From Halomonas sp. BDJS001 (GTDB taxonomy: Bacteria > Pseudomonadota > Gammaproteobacteria > Pseudomonadales > Halomonadaceae): a stretch of 64,000 nucleotides of DNA. Made by a program: the position numbers and the translations under genes. The DNA lies in the NCBI RefSeq assembly GCF_026104355.1, contig NZ_CP110535.1, positions 682,001 through 746,000 on the forward strand, given 5' to 3'. The notes below the pieces were generated by a model. The model did no database searches and was not told the origin of the DNA. It saw nothing but the letters and a program-made list of their open reading frames with translations. Of the stretch, positions 28,638-37,832 are shown piece by piece. Position 1 is the first letter of the stretch. Every line of letters begins with the position of its first letter.

Positions 28638-29637
28638 CCAACTGCTTCATCACCCGCAAACGTACTTCTCCCGTGGCAAAATGCGCACGCCCCAGGAAGT
28701 GCCCGAGCGTGCCACGCACCTACTGGCGGCGGCCAAACGGCTGGGTTTTGATACCCAATCTCCTGCCGACTACGGTGTCGCGCCGCTAAGGGCGGTGCAT
28801 TCGTTGGCCTATCTGCGCTTTCTCGAAAGCGCCTATCGGCGCTGGCATGCTCTTGACGAAGACTGGGGAGAGGAAGTGATCTCCAATATCTTTGTGCGTT
28901 CGCCCAACGCCTTACGCGGCATATTGGCAGAAGCCGGACGCTATATGGCCGACGGCAGCGCGCCGGTTGGGCAACATACCTGGCAGTCGGCATACTGGTC
29001 AGCGCAAAGCGCGGTCGCCGGCGCCGAGGCCCTGCTGGCCGGTGATCGGTTTGCCTATGCGCTATCGCGCCCGCCGGGCCACCACGCGGGCATCGACTCC
29101 GCCGGCGGCTTCTGCTTTCTCAATAACGCCGCCATTGCCGCGCAGCATCTCAAAACCCGCTACCCGCGCATCGTGGTGTTAGACCCTGATATGCATCACG
29201 GGCAGGGCATTCAGGAGATTTTCTACCAGCGCGACGATGTGCTGTATATCTCGATCCATGGCGATACCACCAACTTCTATCCAGCGGTGACCGGCTTCGA
29301 TGATGAGCGTGGGCAGGGAGCCGGGCTAGGCTACAACATCAACCTACCGATGCCCCATAACTCAGAAGAGGAAGTGTTTTTTGACCGCCTGGAGCAAGCC
29401 TGCCAAGCCATTCACCTGTTCGAGCCGGACGCCATTGTGCTGGCGCTGGGATTCGATATCTACGAACTCGACCCCCAAGCCAAGGTCGCCGTTTCAACCG
29501 CGGGGTTTGGTGAGCTTGGCCGCAGGGTGGCGGGTCTGAATGTTCCTACGCTGGTGGTACAGGAGGGCGGTTACTACCTGGAAGGACTGGAAGCCAATGC
29601 GGTGAGTTTTTTTGAGGGGTTGCTGGGTAAGGCGTAA
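28615..29637 (+). CDS. Histone-deacetylase-fold amidohydrolase 3
   Basis: 340 residues from MKTFFHADQLLHHPQTYFSRGKM, which matches the N-terminus of deacetylase 1 (MKCFYHPDQALHAPPTFLLRG), so this ATG is chosen although it lies inside gntR. Motifs: LSRPPGHHAGIDSAGGFCFLNNAAIAA, VVLDPDMHHGQGIQEIFY and ALGFDIYELDPQAKVAVS. In the first zinc motif the usual D-x-D reads DPDMHHG and is intact. It is the third enzyme of the fold within 13 kb and belongs to the same subgroup as deacetylase 1, so it is probably an old duplicate with a different substrate or acyl preference. Confidence 0.9.
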   Translation: MKTFFHADQLLHHPQTYFSRGKMRTPQEVPERATHLLAAAKRLGFDTQSPADYGVAPLRAVHSLAYLRFLESAYRRWHALDEDWGEEVISNIFVRSPNALRGILAEAGRYMADGSAPVGQHTWQSAYWSAQSAVAGAEALLAGDRFAYALSRPPGHHAGIDSAGGFCFLNNAAIAAQHLKTRYPRIVVLDPDMHHGQGIQEIFYQRDDVLYISIHGDTTNFYPAVTGFDDERGQGAGLGYNINLPMPHNSEEEVFFDRLEQACQAIHLFEPDAIVLALGFDIYELDPQAKVAVSTAGFGELGRRVAGLNVPTLVVQEGGYYLEGLEANAVSFFEGLLGKA

Positions 29638-29737
29638 TGAGTAAGACAAGCCATCAAGGTGTCTGGCAAAATGGCTACCTTCAGCGATCAGCAAACGATC
29701 CGGATCGTCATTGAAATAGTCATCGAAAGGACACGGC

Positions 29738-32700
29738 ATGGCCCACCTGCTACGCATCGTGATGATTCACGGCCACCTGGAAGGGGTGGTGGAACTGAGT
29801 GTGGATGGCCACACCAATATTTGTGGCACCAACGCCTCCGGTAAAACCACGCTACAGCGCTTGGTGCCGGTATTTTACGGCGAGCTACCCAACAAGGTCG
29901 TGCCCAAGACGCGTATGAAGTTCGACGCGTTTTATTTGCCTCACCGCAATAGCTATCTGGTGTACGAATACCGCCGCGAAGCGGGTAACATCTGCCAGGC
30001 GGTGCTGACCCGCAAGGCCGATGGCGGGGTGGAGTACCGCTTTGTCGGCGCGCCCTACCAGCCGGAAGACTATCTGGTGGAAAGCGACGCGGGCGTGGCG
30101 GCGCTGGACTACACCCAGTGGGCCAGCGGCCTGCGGCGCAACGGCACGCCGGTGTCGCCCAAGCTGGGCGCGACCTCTGAATTTCGCTCGGTGATCCAGA
30201 ACGACTTTACCCAACTGCATGGCAACAGCCGTGACGGCCTTAAGCTGCGCCAGATCGCGTCGCAGTTCAGCCTGGTCAAACCCGAGCGGCGTATCCGCCA
30301 TATCGAAAAGCTGGTCTCGGCGGTGCACGCCAAAGAGGGCAAGATGGACACCCTCAAAACCATGCTGGCGGCGATTTTCGAAGAGGATGGCGTCGAACTC
30401 CCGGTGACCCGGATTCGCAACACCAAGGCCCGTGAGTGGATCGCCCAGATGCGCCAATCCATGCGCCTGGAGCCGTTGCAGGCATCGCTGGCCCGGCTGG
30501 GCGGAATCGACCGTGAGCTGGCCGATCTAGATGCCACGCTATGGCAACTAAAGCCCCAGCTTGAAGATGACCGCCAGCGGGCCGAGCGGCAAATGGCCGA
30601 TCTGGATGCTGAGCTTGCCCACCATCAGCGCGAATTCCAGCAGCGGGAGAGCGACTACGCTGAAGCGCGGGATAAACTTAACGACCGCCACAGCGAAGTG
30701 GTCAGCGATTTGCAGCAGACCCAGCGCCGCCTCAACGATCTGCAAACCCAGTACGAGCAATACGCCGAGGCGGATATGCCCGCCCTGGAGCGCGACATCA
30801 ACGCGCTGCCCCAGTGGCGGGAGCAGCGCGACCAGCTGCAAAAGCACCTGAACGTGATGCAGGATGCGGTAAAAGAGAGCCAGGCGCGCCTGGACGGTCG
30901 GCTGCGCGAATTGTCTGAGGCGCTGGCCCGCCAGACCCGTGAATCCCAGGAACTGATCGACGCCCTGGTCGAAGAGAAAGCCCTGCGCCGGGAGCAGCAG
31001 TGGGAGGCCGAACAGCAGCTCAACGAGCGCTATCAAAAGGAGCGCCAGCGCCTGGAGGGCGAGTATCAGGCGCAGCTGGAGCTCGGCGTCGAGCAGCTCG
31101 CCGAACTAAAAGCGCAGCTCTCGCTCTCGACCCAGACCGCCGAAGAGGCATCCGAAGCGGAGCTTGCCCAGGCGCGGCTGGATCAGGCCCAGCAGGAGCG
31201 CAACGCATCCGCCGCTACCCTGGATGGCCTGCGCCGGGAGTTTGAAAGCCGCAAACGCGAGCGCGACAGTGCCGAACAGCAGCTGGTGCAACTTCGCCAG
31301 CAGTTGGAGCGCGCCGAGCAGCGCTGCTTTGCGCTCTATCAGCAGCGCGACCCGGAGCAGGGCAGCCTGCGCCACTTCCTGCGCTATCACCGCCCCGGTT
31401 GGGAGCAGCAGTTAGGTAAGGTGATTGCGCCAGAGCTGCTAGAGCGGCGTGACCTTGCCCCGCAGCTGGCAGAAGGCGCGAGCGATGACTTGTTCGGGCT
31501 GGCGCTGGATCTTTCCGCCATTGCCCTGCCAGATTATGCCCAGGATGAAGCCAGCCTGCTGGCCGCCATCGAAGAGGCGGACACCGCCAAGCGCCGCGTT
31601 CAGTCAGAGTGCCAGGCCGCCGAGAAAGCGCTTAAACAGCACAACGAGCGCGTACAGCAGGCCGACGAAGCCCAGGATCAGGGCCGCATGGCCCACAAGC
31701 GCGCCGAGCAGGAAGTCGAGTTTGCGATAGAGGCCCGACGCCAGCAGCAGGAGCGCCATACCAAGCGCCAGCAGGAGCGGCGCGCCGCCCATCAAACCGC
31801 GTTAGCCAGCCAGGAGCAGGCGCAAAAGGAGCTGCGCGAAGAGAAGCAGCAGGCCCTTGCCGCCCTTAGCGAGACCCATCAAAGCCAGTTGTTAGAGCTA
31901 AAAGCCGACGGCCAAAGCCAGGTGGATAGCCTGGATGCCCAACTGCGCCAGTATAAGCAGCAGTTGAGCGACGCCAATGCCGAACACAAACGCCAGCGCG
32001 CGGAACTGGAAGAGGCCTTTAGCCAGGAACTGGCCGAGCAGGGTGTCGACCCCGCCAAGCTAAAAGATACCAAGGAGCGGCTGGCAAGCCAGGATGAACG
32101 CATCCGCGTCACCGCCGCCCGACAGGATGAACTCACCGAATACACCCGCTTTATGCGGGTCGAGTGGGGCCAGCATAAGCCGCAGCTGGTCGCGCAAGAA
32201 GCCGAGCTGGAGCAGGCGGAGCAAAAGCTTCAACGCGATAAAGAGCACCTGAAAAATGACTTTCAGGCGGCGCGCAAAACCCACCAAAGCACGATCAGCA
32301 CGCTGAAAACCCAGCGGGAGAGCGAATACGCCTGCCTGGAAGCCTTGAAGCCGCTACTCACCCAGCTGGAAACCTTGGCCATTGAACCCGACGGCCAGGC
32401 GCCCGGCACGCCACTGGGCGATGTGGACGAGCGCATCGAGCGCGCCCGCCAGGCACTGGGCAATCGCCACCAGCTTATCGAGCAGCTGCGCCGTGGCTGC
32501 CTGGAAGTGGAAAGCCAACTGATCAAGGACGCCAGCAGCGGCTTCGCCGAAGCGCTGGAGAGCGAACGCAGCAAGCTGCAGAGCGATAATCCGCGCCTAC
32601 AGCTGCCGCTACTGCGCGATATGCTCAAACTGCTCGAAGATCAACAGCAGCAGCTGATTCAGGAAGGGCGCAACCTGAGCGACGACCTGGATAAGTTCTT

Positions 32701-33403
32701 CACCGTGTTCCGCGATCTGAACCGGCGCATCAGCGCCCAGAGCCGCCGGCTTTCTGAAGAGGTTGCCGATGACCTGCGGCTGGAAGGCATCACCAAGGCC
32801 GAAGTGCGCATCCAGTCCACCATCGATGAACTCGGCTTCTGGGAGCCGCTGAAGCTGTTTGCCCAGCGCTATAAAGAGTGGCGGGAATCCGGCCAGACGC
32901 TACCCAGCGACGACTACCTCAACGCCTTGGCGGATGTGGTCGATTTGCTGCGCAGCGACCAGCAGTACAGCTTCGAAAGCCTGCTGCGCCTGGAACTGCA
33001 CCTGAACGAGGGCGGCACCGATCTGGTGATCAAGAATGACCGCCAACTGCTGGAGTCCTCCAGCCACGGCATGGCGTATCTGATTCTGTGTAAATTCCTG
33101 CTCGCCTTCACCCGCCTGTTGCGCGGCGATGCGGAAATCGCTATTCACTGGCCCATCGATGAGATCGGTACCCTGGCGTACCACAACGTCGAAAAACTGT
33201 TCGACGCCTGCGACAGCAACCGCATTCATATCGTCGGCGCGTTTCCCAACCCCGAGTCCGATGTGCTGCTGCTGTTCGCCAACCGCTACCTGATTGATCG
33301 CGATGAGGCCAACCCCAACAAGCGAGTGTTAAAACGCATCGAGCCACGGCTAAGCCGCCTGGCCGAACGGCTCCAGGAGCGTCAGCAGGAGGTGACGGTA
33401 TGA
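29738..33403 (+). CDS. SMC-like ATPase of a Wadjet/Mks-type condensin defence system (JetC/MksB-like)
   Basis: 1221 residues. The N-terminal ATPase half has Walker A GTNASGKT (residues 30-37). Two very long Gln/Glu/Arg-rich coiled-coil arms (about 240-545 and 620-1000) flank a hinge-like block around 550-615. The C-terminal half has a signature-like SSSHGMAYLILCKFLLAF and Walker B IHWPIDEIG (Asp1141, Glu1142). This SMC head-arm-hinge-arm-head plan, with kleisin-like partners and a Toprim protein next to it, matches the Jet/Mks systems that recognise and cut circular plasmid DNA. A GAAAGGA ribosome site precedes the ATG. Stop and next start overlap (ATGA). Base composition is like the host. 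Confidence 0.85.
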   Translation: MAHLLRIVMIHGHLEGVVELSVDGHTNICGTNASGKTTLQRLVPVFYGELPNKVVPKTRMKFDAFYLPHRNSYLVYEYRREAGNICQAVLTRKADGGVEYRFVGAPYQPEDYLVESDAGVAALDYTQWASGLRRNGTPVSPKLGATSEFRSVIQNDFTQLHGNSRDGLKLRQIASQFSLVKPERRIRHIEKLVSAVHAKEGKMDTLKTMLAAIFEEDGVELPVTRIRNTKAREWIAQMRQSMRLEPLQASLARLGGIDRELADLDATLWQLKPQLEDDRQRAERQMADLDAELAHHQREFQQRESDYAEARDKLNDRHSEVVSDLQQTQRRLNDLQTQYEQYAEADMPALERDINALPQWREQRDQLQKHLNVMQDAVKESQARLDGRLRELSEALARQTRESQELIDALVEEKALRREQQWEAEQQLNERYQKERQRLEGEYQAQLELGVEQLAELKAQLSLSTQTAEEASEAELAQARLDQAQQERNASAATLDGLRREFESRKRERDSAEQQLVQLRQQLERAEQRCFALYQQRDPEQGSLRHFLRYHRPGWEQQLGKVIAPELLERRDLAPQLAEGASDDLFGLALDLSAIALPDYAQDEASLLAAIEEADTAKRRVQSECQAAEKALKQHNERVQQADEAQDQGRMAHKRAEQEVEFAIEARRQQQERHTKRQQERRAAHQTALASQEQAQKELREEKQQALAALSETHQSQLLELKADGQSQVDSLDAQLRQYKQQLSDANAEHKRQRAELEEAFSQELAEQGVDPAKLKDTKERLASQDERIRVTAARQDELTEYTRFMRVEWGQHKPQLVAQEAELEQAEQKLQRDKEHLKNDFQAARKTHQSTISTLKTQRESEYACLEALKPLLTQLETLAIEPDGQAPGTPLGDVDERIERARQALGNRHQLIEQLRRGCLEVESQLIKDASSGFAEALESERSKLQSDNPRLQLPLLRDMLKLLEDQQQQLIQEGRNLSDDLDKFFTVFRDLNRRISAQSRRLSEEVADDLRLEGITKAEVRIQSTIDELGFWEPLKLFAQRYKEWRESGQTLPSDDYLNALADVVDLLRSDQQYSFESLLRLELHLNEGGTDLVIKNDRQLLESSSHGMAYLILCKFLLAFTRLLRGDAEIAIHWPIDEIGTLAYHNVEKLFDACDSNRIHIVGAFPNPESDVLLLFANRYLIDRDEANPNKRVLKRIEPRLSRLAERLQERQQEVTV

Positions 33404-34035
33404 TCGAACATGGCCCACTGCTAGAGCGCCTGCTGGCCGGTGAGTTTGTCTGCCCGATCAGCGATGAGAGCGGCTATCGTCATCTCACCAATGAAGAGAC
33501 CCGGGAAGAGATCGACACCTACCTGCGGCCGCTTAACCGGCGGCTGGCCAGCAATGAAGATGGCAGCGTCTATTTTCTGGCCTGGCGTCAGCTCAATGAC
33601 AACGCCCGTGATCAGCTCTCCCGCCAGCTCGGTGATACCCTCAATAGCCTGCTGCCGCTGCTGGAGTGGCTGCAGCTGGTTCAAGAAGCCCTAGGCCGCG
33701 ATACCCTGGCCGCCCCCGGCGATGTGCTCAAACCCGCCGAATTCAGCGCCAAGTGCGAAGACAACCAGAGCCTGCGCGAACGCCTGGAGCGCCTGGCTAC
33801 CGACAGCTTCTTTGGCTCCCAGAGTGACCAGCTCGATGCCCAGGTGAAGCAGGTCTTCAAGCGCTTGAAAGAGCACGGCTACCTGCTCCAGCCCCATTCA
33901 GAGCGGCAGGTATTCGTGGTCACCGGCAAGATCGACTACCTGGTGGATCTGGTGCGCTTTATTCGCGATGAAGAGAACCTGCCCATCGAAGAGGGCAGCG
34001 AGGAGGGCTCCGGTTCCCAGGAGGCCCTGTTGTGA
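33400..34035 (+). CDS. Condensin subunit, JetB/MksE-like (tandem winged-helix)
   Basis: 211 residues, the usual size of MksE/JetB. The N-terminal part, LLERLLAGEFVCPISDESGYRHLTNEETREEIDTYLRPLNRRL, and the C-terminal VFKRLKEHGYLLQPHSERQVFVVTGKIDYLVDLVRFI look like the winged-helix units that bind the SMC-kleisin core. It ends with an acidic Ser/Glu tail. It is coupled by 4-nt overlaps to genes on both sides. Function is inferred from size, fold pattern and operon position, not from an experiment. Confidence 0.75.
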   Translation: MIEHGPLLERLLAGEFVCPISDESGYRHLTNEETREEIDTYLRPLNRRLASNEDGSVYFLAWRQLNDNARDQLSRQLGDTLNSLLPLLEWLQLVQEALGRDTLAAPGDVLKPAEFSAKCEDNQSLRERLERLATDSFFGSQSDQLDAQVKQVFKRLKEHGYLLQPHSERQVFVVTGKIDYLVDLVRFIRDEENLPIEEGSEEGSGSQEALL

Positions 34036-35285
34036 GTAGGGGTGTGAATAGTGGAGAACACGCTCTGGAAAGCCGCCTGCTGAAAACCGGTAGCGAGCGG
34101 CTGGCGCTGCTCGGCAAGCATGCCGATGTTCTCATGCAGGCCTACACCCGCGATGAAGTGCCGCTGGAATCACTCAGCGACAGCGCCCTGCGTAAGCTGC
34201 TGGCGGCGCGCATTCTATGGCGGCCGGACGAGCAAAGCGGCGTGAAGCTGGCGCCCAAGGTGCGCGAACTGATCGCCGAGATGCTTGCCGACGAGACCCG
34301 CCGCCATGTGAATGCCGATGTAGCGGAAACCCTGGAGCTGATTCGCGCGCTGGTTCACAGCTACCGGGAGGCGCGCAGCCGCGGCGAGCACTGGCGGCTG
34401 GAGCAGCAGTTAATGCGCCTGCGCCAGGAAGTCGATGACCTGAATGGGCGCTTCGCCGATGCCATCGACAGCCTATGGCAGCGGCTGAATAGCGATTTTG
34501 GTTTCGTCAGCCAGCTCAACGACAAAATCCGCGAAAACGACCGCGCCCAGAAGCAGATCGCGAGGCTACTGGATGGCCTGGCGCTGATCGACTTCGACGA
34601 GCTGATCGAGCTAGTGGGCAGCGACGGCAGCCTGCGCAAGCTATTGATCAGCCAGCTGCAGCAGCAGTTAAGTAACCACTACACCGGTCTGCGCGAAGTG
34701 CAGCGCCGCTTGATCGAACTGATGGCGCGCTTTCGCAAGCAGCAGGCGCGCAGCCGCCTGATCAGCGGCATGGCCGCCTTTATGCGCGAACACCCCGGCT
34801 TTGTGCCAGGCAACTATGCAAGGCGCAGCGAGGTACCAGGGCTGGTCAATCAAGCCGCACCGCTAAGCGCCGCCGCCGCCCCGGCGCTGGATCGCAACCT
34901 GGATAGCCGGTTGCTCGCCGAGCTGCTGCACCAACTACCCCAGCCGCGCCACACCACGCAAACGGTTGAAGCCGCAGCCCCTGCCCAAGCCCAAGAAAGC
35001 AGCCTAGCCGCCGCCCGCCAGCAGGCGCTCAAGCAGGATGTGGAGCACTTCTATTTAAGCGTGATCGACCAGCCCCAGGCGGAGCCGGTCAGCGCCCTTG
35101 AGTACCTGCACGCAAGCCCGCTGGAATGGCCGGATGAGATCTGGCTCTTCCAGGTGATTTCCGAATACCAGGGCCTGCCGCGCAGCGACCAGAAGGCGTT
35201 TCGACTTAAACAGCAGGAGAGCCAAGCCAGCCAATTCAATCACCTGCGCCTGATCCACGATGTAGAACTGCAGCTGGCCGTATGA
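34032..35285 (+). CDS. Condensin kleisin subunit, JetA/MksF-like
   Basis: 417 residues starting at GTG (34032), which overlaps the previous stop as GTGA. An N-terminal winged-helix-like block (LSDSALRKLLAARILWRPDEQSGVKLAPKVRELIAEML) is followed by a helical/coiled-coil middle (EQQLMRLRQEVDDLNGRFADAIDSLWQRL, QLQQQLSNHYTGLREVQRRLIELMARFRKQ). A Pro/Ala linker of about 60 residues and a C-terminal winged-helix-like region come last. This is the layout of kleisins that bridge SMC heads. It overlaps the next gene by 4 nt. Confidence 0.72.
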   Translation: MSRGVNSGEHALESRLLKTGSERLALLGKHADVLMQAYTRDEVPLESLSDSALRKLLAARILWRPDEQSGVKLAPKVRELIAEMLADETRRHVNADVAETLELIRALVHSYREARSRGEHWRLEQQLMRLRQEVDDLNGRFADAIDSLWQRLNSDFGFVSQLNDKIRENDRAQKQIARLLDGLALIDFDELIELVGSDGSLRKLLISQLQQQLSNHYTGLREVQRRLIELMARFRKQQARSRLISGMAAFMREHPGFVPGNYARRSEVPGLVNQAAPLSAAAAPALDRNLDSRLLAELLHQLPQPRHTTQTVEAAAPAQAQESSLAAARQQALKQDVEHFYLSVIDQPQAEPVSALEYLHASPLEWPDEIWLFQVISEYQGLPRSDQKAFRLKQQESQASQFNHLRLIHDVELQLAV

Positions 35286-36151
35286 ACCTACCCAGCCGCG
35301 CACGCAATGGCCTTAACGGTGTGGCCCGCGAACTTCTCCGCCAGCCCACGGTGGAGAAGCCCCGCCGCCAGTGGGTAGACGACGTAGTGGCTTGGTGCCA
35401 TCAGCACGACATTGACCTGGCCACGCGAATTAACAGTAAAGCGCTGCGCTTTGACGCGGCCTTGCTGGCTCAGATTAATGACGTACTCGAAAGCGCCCGC
35501 CTGGCACCACTAGGCCGCTCACTCAGCGGCCTGACCAGCAGCGCCCAAGCGAAAGAGGGTGTGGAAGAAGACAAGGCAACCCGCGAAAGCCCCCGTGCGC
35601 GGCGGGTACTCGTCAGCTTTCCGCCTCAACCAACAACCGGGCTTGCCAACGAACCACGCGCTATTCGCGATGTAGATGTACTGGGGTTAAAGCTAAGCGC
35701 ATTCAGCGCCCTCATTCAGGTTGAAAACCTGGACAGCTTCTATGAGTTCTCGCCGGAACTAACAGCGCTAAGCGGCTACGTAAACCCGCTGGTCGTCTAC
35801 CGCGGCGACAGCCACTACGGCGGCGGCTTTGCCTTACTCTCCGACGCTTGGCACAAAACCCGCCGAACACACATCTACGCCGGTGACTTCGATGTTAAAG
35901 GCGTCACGCTAGCGCTTGACAGCAGCGCCACTCATTTACTCCTGCCCGATATCGAATGGCTTATCCAACACGCCACGCCACTGCACGTGCCTGCTGAGCA
36001 GTTTTATTACCAACGTAGGCTTCGTAAGCATCTTGCCTCGCTGCCATCTGCCCATCCGTTGCGTGACTACCTTACGCTACTTCTGGAAAAGCAGCGGGGG
36101 CTTAAGCAGCAGTGGTTTGAGGGGGAGGTTGTGAGTGTGTCGCTTAGTTAG
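35282..36151 (+). CDS. Toprim-domain nuclease subunit, JetD/MksG-like
   Basis: 289 residues. The Toprim core is recognisable. The strand LIQVENLDSFYEF holds the catalytic glutamate (Glu148), and HIYAGDFDVKGVTLAL holds the DxD pair (Asp202, Asp204), preceded by PLVVYRGDSHYGGGFALL. In Jet systems this subunit cuts the DNA loop extruded by the SMC complex. The region before the Toprim core is about 140 residues and shows no clear sign of the arm/wHTH module seen in typical JetD, so the protein is short for its family. Last gene of the four-gene operon. Confidence 0.75.
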   Translation: MNLPSRARNGLNGVARELLRQPTVEKPRRQWVDDVVAWCHQHDIDLATRINSKALRFDAALLAQINDVLESARLAPLGRSLSGLTSSAQAKEGVEEDKATRESPRARRVLVSFPPQPTTGLANEPRAIRDVDVLGLKLSAFSALIQVENLDSFYEFSPELTALSGYVNPLVVYRGDSHYGGGFALLSDAWHKTRRTHIYAGDFDVKGVTLALDSSATHLLLPDIEWLIQHATPLHVPAEQFYYQRRLRKHLASLPSAHPLRDYLTLLLEKQRGLKQQWFEGEVVSVSLS

Positions 36152-36608
36152 AAGCCATATCTTTAGTGCTTCTACGCGCCTCGACATTTCACGCTTGGCT
36201 TTGGTTGGCTGCTAACGGGCTCATAAGCGTCGTAGGCCTGATTCTTATAACGTAGTGGTGCTTTTCTAGGCTGTATGATTAGGCAGAGCAAAACGCGCTA
36301 GCTCCTTGCTTGTGGCTATGTTGCCTATTTTTTCTTTGCCTTCAGGCGAATCAATGAGATAGAGTCGAATGATGTGGCTACATAACCTAAATGAATGACT
36401 GGGCAAGTTTATTGAGGTTATGCAGCCTTCCATATAATCACGGTTATACGCCATGCTCCGCACAAGCGTATAAATGCTTAACTGTTATGCCGGAGGGAGT
36501 AATCGCAATCAGTGCCGTATGGATCAAGGCCATCAGAAGGATGGTCGCCAACATTGACGCTGGGTAGACTGCGACCTCTGATAATATAATTAGGTATCGG
36601 CTGAGCCA
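36152..36608. other. Non-coding junction between the Wadjet-like and ABC three-component modules
   Basis: 457 nt, more AT-rich than the flanking genes. The only frame is a 65-codon one on the minus strand (36266-36463) with no recognisable motif, which I do not call as a gene. A TATAAT lies at 36585-36590, 18 nt before the effector start, but no well-spaced -35 hexamer is visible. A module junction. Confidence 0.5.
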
Positions 36609-37832
36609 ATGACGACAACAAAAACCGACAAATATTCAGCCAGCGAACAAGGCTTGGGATACATCTACCAGGCGCGTCTCGCCCTGCTCCATTTATTGCA
36701 ATTGCCGGAGGACACCGCCGTCTTCTTGGAAAAAGACGACGACCTCGATTTCATCGACGGTGATGGCGGAAAATCCCTAGCATCACTCAAGCACAAGGCG
36801 GTCGGAGACAGGCTGGCCGATCTGTCCACAGACTTTTGGAAGTCGGTGAACATCTGGCTGGAGCGGTACAAACGTGATGGAGGTTCCGCATCGAACTTGC
36901 AGTTCTTCCTGTTTACTACTGGTACCGTCAGTGCTGGCTCGTTTCTCGAACGTCTTCTCCCTGACCAGCCCGTGCCTTCAGGCGATTTGGCGACACTAAC
37001 TGAACTGGCGAATGCCTCGCTCGCCAACTCGAGGTCGCAACTCATCGCGCCGATCGCTGTGTCGTTCAACGAGCTGAGTGAGCCAGAGAAGCAGGATTTT
37101 CTCGAACGTATTCTGATCCTAGACGGCAGCCCGCGTATCGATGATATCCCGTCGATCATCAGGGATAAGCACATGCGAAGCATCCGGCGCGAGCACCGCG
37201 AGTTTGTGTTCGAGCGACTGGAAGGCTGGTGGACTGACGCCGTGATCAAGCAGTTGACACACGCGCGGACGGAAGAAATTTTCGGTTACGAGGTATCAGA
37301 CAAACTCTCCAACTTTGCCGAGGAATACAAAACGGACAACCTCCCCATCACCTTCCGAGGAAAGCAGCCCGCAGGCGAGATTGATATCGAGGAAGATCCT
37401 CGCTTGTTCGTCGCGCAACTCCGCGAGATCGGCCTCTCCTCCAGCCGGATCAGAAGCGCCGTCCTAGATTATTATCGTGCGTTCGAGCAGCGATCCGCTT
37501 GGGCACGCGAGAACCTGCTGGTGTCAGGAGAGGTCGAGGAATACGAAGATCGTCTTGCCGACGAGTGGAATCGCTACAAGGATGTCATTTTCGAAAAGTT
37601 GGCAGATGATAGCGCCGAGAACGCGCTTCGTGAAGCCGGCGCGACTCTCTATAACTGGGCGGAGTTCGAGACAGGTAAGCTCGAATCCTTACGCATCCGC
37701 GCCCGGGTTACTGAGCCTTATGTCCTCCGCGGAAGCTTTCATATTTTGGCTGATGCCACGCCCGAACCTAGGGTCTACTGGCATCCTGGATTCCTTGATC
37801 GTCTTGGCAAAGTGCTGGGAGTGGCCTTGTGA
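36609..37832 (+). CDS. ABC three-component system effector, nuclease-like N-terminus plus ABC-3C C-terminal domain
   Basis: 407 residues. The N-terminal 70 residues have the layout of a PD-(D/E)xK nuclease found on conflict-system effectors: GYIYQARLALLHLL (helix with Gln21), VFLEKDDDLDFI (Glu41, Asp47) and SLKHK (Lys61, Lys63). The rest, with AVLDYYRAFEQRSAWARENLL and the closing RVYWHPGFLDRLGKVLG, is the ABC-3C C-terminal domain that couples effectors to the ATPase. Its stop overlaps the middle component start (GTGA). Base composition is lower in GC than the Wadjet genes, suggesting separate acquisition. Nuclease activity is a prediction. Confidence 0.75.
   Translation: MTTTKTDKYSASEQGLGYIYQARLALLHLLQLPEDTAVFLEKDDDLDFIDGDGGKSLASLKHKAVGDRLADLSTDFWKSVNIWLERYKRDGGSASNLQFFLFTTGTVSAGSFLERLLPDQPVPSGDLATLTELANASLANSRSQLIAPIAVSFNELSEPEKQDFLERILILDGSPRIDDIPSIIRDKHMRSIRREHREFVFERLEGWWTDAVIKQLTHARTEEIFGYEVSDKLSNFAEEYKTDNLPITFRGKQPAGEIDIEEDPRLFVAQLREIGLSSSRIRSAVLDYYRAFEQRSAWARENLLVSGEVEEYEDRLADEWNRYKDVIFEKLADDSAENALREAGATLYNWAEFETGKLESLRIRARVTEPYVLRGSFHILADATPEPRVYWHPGFLDRLGKVLGVAL

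Noticed and set aside
12557..29637. Ectoine uptake and degradation locus (teaABC/doeA-doeB)
   Set aside because: A TRAP system and deacetylases are present, but no DoeA-type hydrolase or DoeB-type deacetylase is recognisable, and the deacylases are of the histone-deacetylase fold.
29738..33403. MukB housekeeping condensin
   Set aside because: MukB lies in a mukF-mukE-mukB operon with no Toprim partner and has a different, longer sequence. The fourth gene with Glu/DxD Toprim residues fits Wadjet/Mks better.
36266..36463. 65-codon minus-strand frame as a gene
   Set aside because: No ribosome site, no recognisable motif, and the composition of an intergenic region.
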